NCBI GenBank assembly: GCA_027592275.1
Contig: JAQCKF010000001.1
Location: 248,001 to 312,000, forward strand
From: Pseudomonadota bacterium
GTDB lineage: Bacteria; Pseudomonadota; Gammaproteobacteria; Pseudomonadales; Pseudohongiellaceae
Length of the DNA stretch: 64,000 bases
Reading direction: 5' to 3'
Each line of letters opens with the position of its first letter. The stretch's first letter is position 1. This document shows, piece after piece, positions 53,970 through 63,310 of this stretch. A model generated the notes under the pieces. It ran no database searches. It saw only the letters and a list, made by a program, of their open reading frames with translations, and was not told the DNA's origin. The position numbers and the translations under genes are program-made.

Positions 53970-55424
53970 TTAAACGCCACCGAGGGAATGGAACTTTGTT
54001 TCATAGAAGTCGGCGATGCCTTCTTTACCACCCTCCGAGCCAATGCCCGATTGTTTCCACCCGCCGAAAGGGGCCACCTCAGTTGAGAACACTCCAGAGT
54101 TCGAACAGACGATACCGTACTCCAGATCTTCCGATACGCGCATTACGCGACCGACATCCCGCGTGAAGAAATAGGCAGCGAGTCCGTATTCTGTGGCGTT
54201 CGCTTTCTCTACAACTTCGTCTTCAGTGGTAAAGGTTTGCACAGCCGCTATTGGACCGAAGATTTCTTCGTTCGCTAGTCGCATGGAATCGCTTATATTT
54301 GTTAGCAGCGTCGGCTGATAAAAGTTTTGTCCAAGTTCGTGACGCGCGCCTCCCAGCAACACCTTCGCGCCTTTGTCTACAGCGTCCGCCATTAGTGCGT
54401 CCATCTTCTCCAGAGCTTGTGTGTTGATTAGAGGTCCAATTTCGGCACCTTCTTCGAATCCGTCGGCAACTTTTAGTGCAGCGATGCTTCGCTGAAGCTT
54501 CTCGGTGAAGTCCCTAGCAATCGCTTCGTGAACGAATATCCGATTCGTGCACACACAGGTCTGGCCGCAGTTACGAAACTTGGTGGCAACGCAATGCGTA
54601 ACAGCCTCATCGATGTCGGCATCATCGAATACTATGAAAGGAGCGTTGCCACCTAGTTCGAGAGAAATCTTCTTTACTGTGGAAGCGCACTGAGCCATCA
54701 GTATTTTTCCAACCGCCGTTGAGCCGGTAAAAGTAAACTTACCAATCTTCTCGTGCTGCGTGAGCACTTCTCCTATAGCTTGGGCATCACTGCCCACGAG
54801 AACGTTTAGTACACCTGCGGGTATTCCCGCACGCTCTGCAAGTTCGCAAAGAGCGAGTGCGGAAAGCGGAGTGCCAGCGTCGGGCTTGATTACCACAGTA
54901 CAGCCTGCGGCCATAGCAGGCGCTGCCTTTCGAGTAATCATCGCGTTGGGGAAGTTCCATGGAGTGATGCAGCCAACAACACCAATCGGCTGTTTGTAGA
55001 CCAGCAGCCGCCTATCATTCGCTACGGTGGGAATGATGTCGCCCATGACGCGCTTACATTCTTCGGCATAGAACTCGATAAAACCTGCACCGTATTTTAC
55101 TTCGCCTATGGCCTCACTAAGAGGCTTGCCTTGTTCGGCTGTCATCAGTGCGCCGAGGTCATCCGCATTCTCCAGAATCAGGTCATGCCATTTGCGTAAG
55201 TATGAAGCGCGCTCCTTCGCAGGCGTCTTGCTCCAACTTTTGAAGGCCACTGCAGCCGCTTCTACCGCATCGCGGGCGTTTTCGGCACTACCGTTTACTG
55301 TCTTCGCTACGAGAGTGCCATTCGCTGGATTCAGCACTTCTATGTGGCCGGCCGAGCCGCCAACCCATTTTCCATTGACGTAGTTTTCAGTTCTAAACAG
55401 AGTGGGATCTTCAAGTTTAATCAT
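53970..55424 (-). CDS. NAD(P)-dependent aldehyde dehydrogenase, succinate-semialdehyde dehydrogenase type
   Basis: 484 residues, GabD-like. Segments: TPWNFPNAMITRKAAPAMAAGC, FTGSTAVGKIL, catalytic Glu in SLELGGNAPFIVFDDAD and catalytic Cys in RNCGQTCVCTNR, then FGPIAAVQTF. Oxidises succinate semialdehyde or glutarate semialdehyde. It follows the class V aminotransferase gene by 36 bases. It could also take aldehydes from the amine dehydrogenase encoded 10 kb away, but that is a guess. Confidence 0.9.
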   Translation of the reverse strand: MIKLEDPTLFRTENYVNGKWVGGSAGHIEVLNPANGTLVAKTVNGSAENARDAVEAAAVAFKSWSKTPAKERASYLRKWHDLILENADDLGALMTAEQGKPLSEAIGEVKYGAGFIEFYAEECKRVMGDIIPTVANDRRLLVYKQPIGVVGCITPWNFPNAMITRKAAPAMAAGCTVVIKPDAGTPLSALALCELAERAGIPAGVLNVLVGSDAQAIGEVLTQHEKIGKFTFTGSTAVGKILMAQCASTVKKISLELGGNAPFIVFDDADIDEAVTHCVATKFRNCGQTCVCTNRIFVHEAIARDFTEKLQRSIAALKVADGFEEGAEIGPLINTQALEKMDALMADAVDKGAKVLLGGARHELGQNFYQPTLLTNISDSMRLANEEIFGPIAAVQTFTTEDEVVEKANATEYGLAAYFFTRDVGRVMRVSEDLEYGIVCSNSGVFSTEVAPFGGWKQSGIGSEGGKEGIADFYETKFHSLGGV

Positions 55425-55460
55425 GGGGATATTTCTCTCGTGAAAAGTGACGCGGGAAGT

Positions 55461-56705
55461 TTAGCCTAAAACTCGACCTAGGGAACGAATCAGTCTATCG
55501 ACTTCTTCGATAGTGTTGTAGTGCGCCATAGAGCAGCGTACTAAGCCGTCTTTGGTATTCGCTATGCCTAAACTCTCTACTAGACGCTTGGCATAAAAGT
55601 GACCAGAGCTGATAGCAACCTTGTCCTCGGCAACTGCCCTAGCAATTTCTTGGGAACTGATTTTGTTTGAAACGAAAGAGAAAGTAGGAACACGAATATT
55701 TTTATCACTCTCGCAACTGCCGATTAATCGTATATCGTCTCGATAAGTTATGAAGTCTAGAAATTTTGTGGAAAGAACTTGTTCGTGTTCTGCAAATTTT
55801 GCATAAAGATCCTGACTGCGCGCAAAAAACGAGGGTTCATTTCCGTCGAAGTGATGCGCATATAGTGCGTCGAAATAGTCGGCGATGCCTACTAAGGAAG
55901 CGATCGATTCATGATTAGGGCCAGCAGGGTTCATCTTGTGCAGCAGATCGTCTTCTTCGAAAAAATAGTGATATTGTCCCTTCGCCTTCTGCAAAATTTC
56001 TCGCTTTCCATAGAGGCATCCCATATGAGGACCAAACACTTTGTAGAAACTAAACAAATAAAAATCCACATCCCATTCTTTTACGCTTAGGGCGCGATGC
56101 GGAGCGTAGGCGACGCCATCTACACAGACTAGAGCGCCTACTGAGTGCGCAAGTTTGGTTATAGCTGGAACATCGTTCACATTGCCGGCTACGTTCGAGA
56201 CATGAGGAAACGCCACTAGCTGAGTCTTCTCGTTCAGTAATTTACCTAGCGTATCCAGATTAAGCTCGGCAGTGTCGGACTCAATAGGCCACTCTACGAT
56301 CTTTAATCCGAATTCTTGCAATCTTCTCCATGGGCCCGAATTCGCCTCATGATTGAGTGTCGCAACGATGATCTCGTCATCCTTCTTCCAAAGATGCCGA
56401 AGTGCCTGGGCGAGAACGTAAACGTTGAATGAAGTAGATGCCGATATGATTATCTCATCGATATCTGCTCCGACGAATTCCGCCATTAGTTGATGGCCTA
56501 GGTTCATTCGCTCGGCTGCATCGGTAGATTCGGGATAGGGGTAGCCAGGCTGCACCTGAGTCTGGGTCATGTAGGAGCTTATTCTTCGGATAACACTGTG
56601 GGGTACGAATGCTCCGCCGGCGTTCTCAAAGAACGCCCAGTCCCAATGGTTTTTTGGATACTGTTCGCGGATAAAGCACAGGTCTAGCTCTTTTCTGTGG
56701 GGCAT
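55461..56705 (-). CDS. Class V PLP aminotransferase (cysteine-desulfurase-like)
   Basis: 414 residues, fold type I. The PLP-binding features: ISASTSFNVYVLAQAL, ATLNHEANSGPW, VDGVAYAPHRAL and the Schiff-base lysine in FYLFSFYKVFGPHMG. Closer to the Csd-like branch of uncertain substrate than to IscS; the C-terminal Cys-containing loop of true desulfurases is not evident. Upstream of the aldehyde dehydrogenase gene in the same direction. Confidence 0.85.
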   Translation of the reverse strand: MPHRKELDLCFIREQYPKNHWDWAFFENAGGAFVPHSVIRRISSYMTQTQVQPGYPYPESTDAAERMNLGHQLMAEFVGADIDEIIISASTSFNVYVLAQALRHLWKKDDEIIVATLNHEANSGPWRRLQEFGLKIVEWPIESDTAELNLDTLGKLLNEKTQLVAFPHVSNVAGNVNDVPAITKLAHSVGALVCVDGVAYAPHRALSVKEWDVDFYLFSFYKVFGPHMGCLYGKREILQKAKGQYHYFFEEDDLLHKMNPAGPNHESIASLVGIADYFDALYAHHFDGNEPSFFARSQDLYAKFAEHEQVLSTKFLDFITYRDDIRLIGSCESDKNIRVPTFSFVSNKISSQEIARAVAEDKVAISSGHFYAKRLVESLGIANTKDGLVRCSMAHYNTIEEVDRLIRSLGRVLG

Positions 56706-56904
56706 TGAGCGTAGTTTCTCATATTGTAATTTTCGCAGTGCCCCTTAGTGTAACCCACTCCTTGGTAACAGCTAAACATAGAGTATTAATTCCAGCGGCA
56801 CGCTAGACACTCAGGCGTTATTTTCATTACTTTGCTATGCTGGCACTAGCACGGCTAAGATTCGTTTTAGGGGGAAGATCGCAATCACACTTTTACTACT
56901 GATA

Positions 56905-57860
56905 TTGGGACTTTCGTTGCTGCTCGCTGGCGGTGCCACTATGGTGCGCGGCGCCTCGGGTTTGGCAGAGGGATACGGTGTTCCACCTTTAGTAATTGGA
57001 CTTACTGTGGTCGCCTTTGGCACCAGTGCGCCAGAACTGGTAGTCAACGTATTGGGCGCACTTAAGGGTCAGTCAGAGATCGCCTTCGGTAATATTACCG
57101 GCTCAAACCTTGCCAATCTAGGCCTAGTTCTTGGCTCGGCTGCCATCATCACCCCTATGTCACTACAGGGAAAGATCATTCGTAGAGAGCTGCCCTTATT
57201 GCTGCTGGGTACAACTGTTCTATTGTTCATGACTCTCGATCCATTGCTGCGTAGTGAAAGTCCATTCATTGACCGTTCTGATGGTTTGATCATGCTGTTG
57301 CTGTTCGGGATATTTATCTATCTAGCGGCAACCGACTTCATGCGTCAGGATCATGACTCGCTGGTAGCTACTATAGATGGCATGGATATAGTCTCCCACG
57401 CAGAGAAGAGAACCAACTGGCTATTGGTGGTTGGCGGCGTTGTTGGGCTAGCGATTGGTGGGCAGCTAACTACGTTCACGGTTCAAATCTAGCGGAGTCA
57501 TTAGGTGTGCCACCGGTGATAGTCGGCATGCTGGTGATAGCTATTGGCACGAGCTTGCCAGAATTGATAACTTCGATATTCGCTGCTCTAAAAGGTGAGA
57601 CCGATCTTTGTGTGGGCAATGTAATTGGCTCAAATATTTTTAATGGCCTATTTGTTCTACCAATTAGTGCGCTAATTTATCCACTGATGGTTCCTGACGG
57701 CGGTGGACTAGATATTTTAGTTTCCCTAATCTTCGCCGTATTTCTGATTCCGATATTTATATGGGGTAAAGGGATAATGAATCGTCAGGCCGGTATACTC
57801 TTTGTTGTTGCCTATATTGCGTATATGACATTTCGAGTGACTGTTGCCAAGTCGATGTAG
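56905..57860 (+). pseudogene. Calcium/sodium exchanger (YrbG/CaCA family) with frameshift
   Basis: Two reading frames make up one K+-dependent Na+/Ca+ exchanger-like protein of about 320 residues. The first alpha repeat (TVVAFGTSAPELVVNVLGAL) is in 56905-57492. The second (IGTSLPELITSIFAALKGE) is in the +1 frame and ends at 57860. The break is near 57475, where GGQLTT in frame one continues as HGSNLAESLGVPP in the other, one base apart. The beginning also lacks an ATG: after the ribosome site GGGGGAAG at 56871 the codons run ATC GCA ATC ACA, with TTG at 56905 as the first usual start. A sequencing error is possible for the frameshift. Confidence 0.8.
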
Positions 57861-57896
57861 TTGAGACAGATATTCTTACTGCCGATTCAAGAGAGT

Positions 57897-57928
57897 GGTT
57901 AGAGGAACGAATGTAACTACCTCTAACC
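57897..57928. terminator. Inverted repeat between convergent genes
   Basis: GGTTAGAGG at 57897 faces CCTCTAACC at 57920, a perfect 9-bp stem with a 14-base loop. It lies 37 bases after the exchanger and 64 bases past the end of the minus-strand serine hydrolase. T-rich sequence follows weakly on the plus side (TCATTTCT). Probably a shared terminator. Confidence 0.5.
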
Positions 57929-57991
57929 TCATTTCTGCTAAAACTAATTCAAAGAGTAATGCTGTTTTGATCCCAGTTTTTCAGATCAGGA

Positions 57992-59344
57992 CTAGATTCC
58001 CTTAGGTTCCATGATCGCCTGATAAAGCAAGCGGCGAGACGTGCCACGAACATCTGGCGTTAGCGGGCCTGCAACTTGAATCATGCCGACGAAGACGATG
58101 TCCTCAACAGGGTCGATCCAGAACCAAGTGCCGGCAGCGCCGCCCCAGTAGTATTCGCCTTTGGAATAACTCTCCGCCTCGACTGGATCTAGAATTACGG
58201 CGAAATCCAAACCGAATGCTGTGCCCTGTTGGTCTAGGGCGGATTCGGCCATTGCCTTCGGAGTCTGGTCACGGTGCATTAAATCGACTGTTAGAGGCGC
58301 GAGTATTCGCTCACCATCTAGTTCGCCGCCATTGAGTAGCATCTGACTGAAACGCATATAATCTGCGGCCGTAGAGACGAGACCTGCGCCACCAGATTCG
58401 AATGCAGGAGCCTTCGTGAAGTCAGCGCCAGGAAACAATTCGCTGGGGGCCAACGCTCCTCCCTCTGAATAGGTATACATCTGCGAGAAACGATTTAGTT
58501 TTTCTTCCGGCACATAGAAGGCAGTGTCCTCCATGTTTAGTGGCGCGAAAATTCTCTCCTCTAAAAATTCTCCAAACTTCTGGCCCGAAAGTACTTCCAC
58601 CAAATAGCCCTGCACATCAACAGACACAGAATATTCCCACTGCGATCCTGGCTGACTTTTCAATGGGATCTGCCCGAGCTTTCTTACGAAGTCTCTGCCA
58701 GTTTCATTTGGCGCGAGAATGCCAGCAGCTGCAGCTGCGCCTATACCCGCTGCTAGATAGGCAGAATCAACAGGGGACTGGGAAAAGATGCCGTAGCTTA
58801 GACCGCCTGTATGGCTCATCAACTCGCGAATAGTCATCTTGTGATTGGCATCAATAGTGGTCATGCTGCCATCGGCATTGGTTCCGGTATAGACCTGCAA
58901 ATCTTTCATTTCAGGAATGTACATTTCGACTGGATCAGAAAGTTTAAACTTGCCTTCTTCGTACAGAGCCATCAACGCAACACCAGTTACTGGCTTCGTC
59001 ATCGAATAAATGCGGAACAGCGTGTCATTCGTCATAGGCGCTCTGGATTCTAAGTCGCGGTAGCCTACCGATTCAAAGTGCATAACTTTGTTGTCGCGCG
59101 CTGCGATCGTAACAGCTCCAGCCAGCAGGCCCTCATCCACGAGACTTTGCATGGCGGCCGTTACACGATTCAAGCGCTCCGAGTCCATGCCAACTGCCTC
59201 TGGTGAAACCATTGCCAGGTCTGGTCCTATGCTGACTGAAATGGTGCCGTTGATTGACGTGGTACAGGCAAGTAGAGTACTTAGCACTACAAATAACAAT
59301 GTGTGTTGCAAAGCTTTCGAGTTGAGACGTATAAAGCTTGTCAT
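57992..59344 (-). CDS. Serine hydrolase lipoprotein, class C beta-lactamase/EstB family
   Basis: 450 residues with lipobox LLAC (Cys27). Catalytic motifs are complete: SxxK as Ser114-Met-Thr-Lys117, the tyrosine motif in WEYSVSVDVQG and the third motif YWGGAAGTWFWIDP. Family members are esterases, D-amino-acid peptidases or lactamases; the substrate is unknown. It serves as the intact reference for the altered homologue at 13423-14679. Confidence 0.9.
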   Translation of the reverse strand: MTSFIRLNSKALQHTLLFVVLSTLLACTTSINGTISVSIGPDLAMVSPEAVGMDSERLNRVTAAMQSLVDEGLLAGAVTIAARDNKVMHFESVGYRDLESRAPMTNDTLFRIYSMTKPVTGVALMALYEEGKFKLSDPVEMYIPEMKDLQVYTGTNADGSMTTIDANHKMTIRELMSHTGGLSYGIFSQSPVDSAYLAAGIGAAAAAGILAPNETGRDFVRKLGQIPLKSQPGSQWEYSVSVDVQGYLVEVLSGQKFGEFLEERIFAPLNMEDTAFYVPEEKLNRFSQMYTYSEGGALAPSELFPGADFTKAPAFESGGAGLVSTAADYMRFSQMLLNGGELDGERILAPLTVDLMHRDQTPKAMAESALDQQGTAFGLDFAVILDPVEAESYSKGEYYWGGAAGTWFWIDPVEDIVFVGMIQVAGPLTPDVRGTSRRLLYQAIMEPKGI

Positions 59345-59576
59345 GGATGTTTCCTTTTCTTAGCGATTAACTACACAGCAGAGTACTTTGAATTGGTGGG
59401 TCAGACAACATAGAGTAGATCTTTGACAGAGCGAGAATCCACATTGCTGAGTTTGTTCCTGCTTTGAGCGACCCAAACCAAACAGCGCTGGTTGTGCTTG
59501 AGGTGAAATGATCTGAATCTATGCCTCCTATATACTAGTTAACTTGTTACCAGCCCTAATTTGAGTACCAACTAAC

Positions 59577-60185
59577 ATGAAGCTATATCACTGTAAAAAT
59601 TCTCGTTCGCTACGGCCGCTTTGGACACTCGAAGAGCTGGGCTTAGATTTCGAGCTGGTCACGATGACGTTTCCGCCTCGATTCGAACATGCAGGCTATC
59701 TGGAGATCAATCCTTTGGGTACGGTACCAAGCCTCATGGATGGAGAGCTTACGCTCACGGAATCGACCGCCATCTGTCATTACCTTGTAGATAAGTATGG
59801 ACCGACACCGTTGGCGCTGCGCGCAGATGAGAAAGAATATGGTGAGTATCTAAATTGGTTGTATCGCAGTGATGCGACACTCACGTTCCCGCAGACTCTT
59901 GTGCTGCGTTATACAAGATTGGAACCGGTAGAGAGAAGAATTCCGCAAGTAGTGGAAGACTATACGAAGTGGTATTTCTCTCGCCTACGCAGCGTTGAGT
60001 CGGCCCTTGAAGGTAAGGAATTTCTCTGTGCCGATAGATTTACTATTGCAGATATAGCGGTGGGCTATGCGCTTTTCATGGGAATTTCACTTGGTTTAAG
60101 CGAGCATTACAAACCAAATTGTCAGCGCTATCTAGCGAAGCTCATGGAGCGGGATGGTTTCAAGAAGGCGATGGCACACGAGTAA
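59577..60185 (+). CDS. Glutathione S-transferase family protein
   Basis: 202 residues. MKLYHCKNSRSLRPLWTLEELGL opens the thioredoxin-like domain; EINPLGTVPSLMDGELTLTESTAICHYL holds the glutathione contact residues; the helical half has FLCADRFTIADIAVGYALF. It differs clearly from the GST at 48722. Substrate unknown. Confidence 0.9.
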   Translation: MKLYHCKNSRSLRPLWTLEELGLDFELVTMTFPPRFEHAGYLEINPLGTVPSLMDGELTLTESTAICHYLVDKYGPTPLALRADEKEYGEYLNWLYRSDATLTFPQTLVLRYTRLEPVERRIPQVVEDYTKWYFSRLRSVESALEGKEFLCADRFTIADIAVGYALFMGISLGLSEHYKPNCQRYLAKLMERDGFKKAMAHE

Positions 60186-60213
60186 GCTGACTTGTGTTGC
60201 AATTCACTTTACT

Positions 60214-60959
60214 CTATTGAGCGGTCAAACCGAAAGGTAGTTCTAGCCAACCATCATCATCTGCGTCGCTGACTACTGGCTCAACTTCTATGAGTCGGTC
60301 GCGCAAGTCTGCAATATAGGCGAGGGTGTCGAGCTGTCCTGGTGTTGCTTGCTGTTCTTCTATCGTGGCGCTATCGCTAGTTGCATTTGGAATTGGCGTG
60401 TTGATTAGGCGTATCTCATCCAACGTTGCCTGCAATGTACTCTCGAGATAAAGAGATTCAAGCACGCTAAAGCGTCTCGCGGTAAGCAGCTCCTCGCTCT
60501 CGGGTTGGGCCTCGAGACGCGTTTGGATGGTGTTTCCGCTACGTCCGCTGCAGTGTTAGCCCATTTCTGGGCAAGTCGCGAGACAGTGTCGTTCTCTGTG
60601 CTATTGCGTATGTATTAGAGTTCAAGTTCGGCGATACGTATCTAGGAAAACTGGAATTTCAATAGAGCGAGCCGGCTCGTTTGAAAGTTGATCTGCAAAT
60701 TGCCTAGCGTGAGAAGTGCATCTTGATCGGGATCGATAAGAGTAAGTTGCCCAATCTCGAAATAGAAGGTGAATGGATTGAAATAGATGGATTCGACTTC
60801 GGATGCAACGGAGAGTCGCTCATTTAGAATCTTCTTCAGCTGGGATTCAACCAGCCAAGGCAGTAATAAGAATCCCAGTAGGGCATAGCCGAGCAGGAGT
60901 CCACTTAGCTAAGTTAGCGGTCGTCTTCGGGCCTGAATAAAGGTAGCTAGAGTACTCAT
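60214..60959 (-). pseudogene. Heavily deleted DUF748 (AsmA-like) gene
   Basis: From ATG 60959 (AAGG upstream) the frame reads MSTLATFIQARRRPLT, stop TAG, then LSGLLLGYALLGFLLLPWLV, SIYFNPFTFYFEIGQLTLID and LALLKFQFS, stop, IRIAELEL, stop, YIRNSTENDTVSRLAQKW. That is the N-terminus of a DUF748 protein (a membrane anchor followed by an AsmA-like chain) with three in-frame stops. After a frame change near 60530 a different frame gives RLEAQPESEELLTARRFSVL and continues to a C-terminus at 60214. Intact homologues have around 1000 residues; about 240 codons remain, so most of the gene is gone. Confidence 0.75.
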
Positions 60960-61159
60960 TGAATCCTTAGCGTAGAGGAAGTGAAAGCTAGTAACTATTG
61001 CCTTTGGAGTAAAAACTATTCGATTTAGCGGCATGTAGAATTCATGCAGCCGGCGATTGGCATGTATCTAGAGATAATGAGTTTTCTCCATTCCATGGAA
61101 AAAACCACTGGATCACGTGCTATGCTATCCACAGTACAACCAGCCACAAGAGACTTACC

Positions 61160-61399
61160 ATGAGCTTAAGCCGCGAATTTCTCGAAGATTTAGAACTCCT
61201 CAATCTATTCAATCTTGACAGTTCACAAGGAGGCATAAAAATCCATCATGAAGCCGCTCCCGAGCGTATCGCCTCAGCGAAGCGTCTATTTGCCTCGAAC
61301 ATCACCACGCTGGAAGACGGCGGCTACCTAACGCCCCTAGGTCTCGAGGCTGCCGCTCATGCGCAAGCACTCGTGACCATGCTGCAGGCCAAGCCTTAG
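61160..61399 (+). CDS. TIGR02647 family small protein
   Basis: 79 residues: LEDLELLNLFNLDSSQGGIKIH, SAKRLFASNITTLEDGGYLTP and GLEAAAHAQALVTML match the TIGR02647 pattern. Short, soluble, probably DNA-associated by naming in some genomes, but no function is established. Transcribed toward the secreted unknown protein 35 bases on. Confidence 0.88.
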   Translation: MSLSREFLEDLELLNLFNLDSSQGGIKIHHEAAPERIASAKRLFASNITTLEDGGYLTPLGLEAAAHAQALVTMLQAKP

Positions 61400-61434
61400 C
61401 CCCAGATCGATGTAGTTAGTAAATAGGGTCTGCA

Positions 61435-62448
61435 ATGAGCCATACTTTTCTTAGTAGCTTCGCACTCTTTAGTGCAGCGCTGTTTTCACTTAGTTTTTCA
61501 GCTTCTGCGCAGGATTATGAGCCCAAGCTCACCGAACATGGCCAGCCTGATCTGCGTGGCGTGTGGAATTTCTCGTCGCGTACACCACTAGAGCGACCGG
61601 AGAGGTTCGGCGAGACCGAATTTCTTCAAGATGTGGATAGAGCCACCCTGAATGCCCGGCCTAGTCGAGGTGGTAGTGCAGGTGCCTATCCTAGCGGGGT
61701 GATTGGCGCTTATAACGGTTACTGGAATGACAGAAATGAATTGCTGATCAGTGGCAGAACTTCGTTGATCACCCACCCGCTCAATGGAAGGATTCCTCCG
61801 GTACAAGATGGAATTCATATGCAGCTGGGCGGTGATATTACAACCGATGTCGATTTCGGCGAGTCACGCCCGGTTCGCTACACCCATGGTGGCATCGGCC
61901 GCACTGGCCCCGAAGATCGTGGCCTCTCGGAGCGCTGCTTGGTATTTGTATCAGGTCCGCCGCTATTAACGGGATATTACAACAATCATATTCAGATTTT
62001 TCAGAACGCCGATCATGTGGTGCTCTTGGTCGAGATGGGCTGGGATGCGCGCATAGTTAGTCTCCAAGAGAAGCCGCATATAGATAGTTCTATCGAGCAG
62101 TGGTCGGGTGATTCACGTGGCTACTGGGACGGCAATACTCTCGTCATAGAGACACGAAATTTCAGTGAAAAGGTTGGCAGTCTAAGTCTGAGGGGCATTG
62201 CTTATGGCAATGCGAAGAACCGGCTACTTATCGAGCGTTTTACTCCGACTGCCGCGGGAGTGCTAGAGTATGAGTTTACAGTGGACGATCCAACTACCTT
62301 CACTGACAAGATAGTAGGTAACTCTTCGATGACTAGCGTCGAGGACAGTATATACGAATTCGCCTGTCATTCCGGGAACTATGCGATGGCAGGAATTCTT
62401 CGAGCGGGTCGTGTCGAAGAAGCTGACGCCGCAGCGGCGGCAAACTAA
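61435..62448 (+). CDS. Secreted protein of unknown function
   Basis: 337 residues, signal peptide ending FSASAQD. It has the phrase HGQPDLRGVWNFSSRTPLERP at the start of the mature part, then ISGRTSLITHPLNGRIPP and a C-terminal block with RGYWDGNTLVIETRNFSEK. The same pattern occurs in a large unnamed family of exported proteins in acidobacteria and marine bacteria. No catalytic residues can be named. The last four bases overlap the end of the minus-strand metallo-hydrolase gene. Confidence 0.75.
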   Translation: MSHTFLSSFALFSAALFSLSFSASAQDYEPKLTEHGQPDLRGVWNFSSRTPLERPERFGETEFLQDVDRATLNARPSRGGSAGAYPSGVIGAYNGYWNDRNELLISGRTSLITHPLNGRIPPVQDGIHMQLGGDITTDVDFGESRPVRYTHGGIGRTGPEDRGLSERCLVFVSGPPLLTGYYNNHIQIFQNADHVVLLVEMGWDARIVSLQEKPHIDSSIEQWSGDSRGYWDGNTLVIETRNFSEKVGSLSLRGIAYGNAKNRLLIERFTPTAAGVLEYEFTVDDPTTFTDKIVGNSSMTSVEDSIYEFACHSGNYAMAGILRAGRVEEADAAAAAN

Positions 62449-63287
62449 TCCTGCGCTGAGATAGTTCTAGTTTCGCCTGGTAAGGTGAAAAGATCAAAGC
62501 CGCGTAGTTCAACTGGGCGCAGCAGAGGGTCGGCTGGGATTGTGACCGGCACGTGTACCCCAACATTTCTTTTCGCTTTAATTCTGTTGTTCAAAATTTC
62601 CCGTCCGCTGGCAGAGCTGAAAAACCAATACGGAGGGAATGCCATATGTGGATTGTTACGATTCCAGTATTGTGCATCCTGTGCGAAATGCACATCGTTC
62701 GGGTCGGCGTCCCCCATATGTAATACTGTAGTGTCATCGTTTAGCGTTACACGCCACACGATATTTTCTATGTCGAGTCTCCCTGTCGGCCAGCCAGAGT
62801 GTGGAATGCGCACCGCCTCAATCAGTAGTCCTTCCATGTTCAAAGTTACAGGTGCATCTTTGTACTCGAGATTCACCGCGGTTACACGCCTATAAATATC
62901 AGCGTCATTGCTACTACTCTCGCTACGCATGGCGATCACTGCCTGGTTTGGTGCATACAGACTTATGCCCAGTTGCTCCTTTAATAGGCGAACCATATCG
63001 ACCGGCGAGAAGTGATCACCGTGATGATGGCTGACAAACACAGCATCGATACCGTCAAAGGGAGCTGTGCCCGCGAAAAGCGCTTCTTTCAACTCTTCTG
63101 GCAATAGCATGTACTGTCCATAGTCGTTACGAAACAGCGGGTCGAATAGAATTTTGGTGTCGCCATGTTCTACCATTAATCCTTCGTTCGCCAGGTAATG
63201 AGCTGTGGACTCATGCGCCTGCACGCCTCCCATGCTCAATAGGAAAAACGCTAGGCTAGTAATTGTCTGTGAGATTTTCTTTGTCAT
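62445..63287 (-). CDS. Exported metallo-beta-lactamase-fold hydrolase
   Basis: About 280 residues. ATG at 63287 after GAGAGAAATT gives MTKKISQTITSLAFFLLS, a signal peptide ending VQAHES; the frame is open to 63374 but that part overlaps the S46 gene. Zinc motif FVSHHHGDHFSP; other ligands in RIPHSGW and MGDADPND. Resembles the UlaG/NAPE-PLD-like branch. Substrate unknown. It lies 23 bases downstream of the S46 peptidase gene on the same strand. Confidence 0.85.
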   Translation of the reverse strand: MTKKISQTITSLAFFLLSMGGVQAHESTAHYLANEGLMVEHGDTKILFDPLFRNDYGQYMLLPEELKEALFAGTAPFDGIDAVFVSHHHGDHFSPVDMVRLLKEQLGISLYAPNQAVIAMRSESSSNDADIYRRVTAVNLEYKDAPVTLNMEGLLIEAVRIPHSGWPTGRLDIENIVWRVTLNDDTTVLHMGDADPNDVHFAQDAQYWNRNNPHMAFPPYWFFSSASGREILNNRIKAKRNVGVHVPVTIPADPLLRPVELRGFDLFTLPGETRTISAQD

Positions 63288-63310
63288 AATTTCTCTCGCC
63301 GGCTTTCTCA

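Noticed and set aside
53880..54086. 68-codon plus-strand ORF by the aldehyde dehydrogenase 3' end
   Set aside because: More than half is antisense to the dehydrogenase C-terminus; no ribosome site or family similarity.
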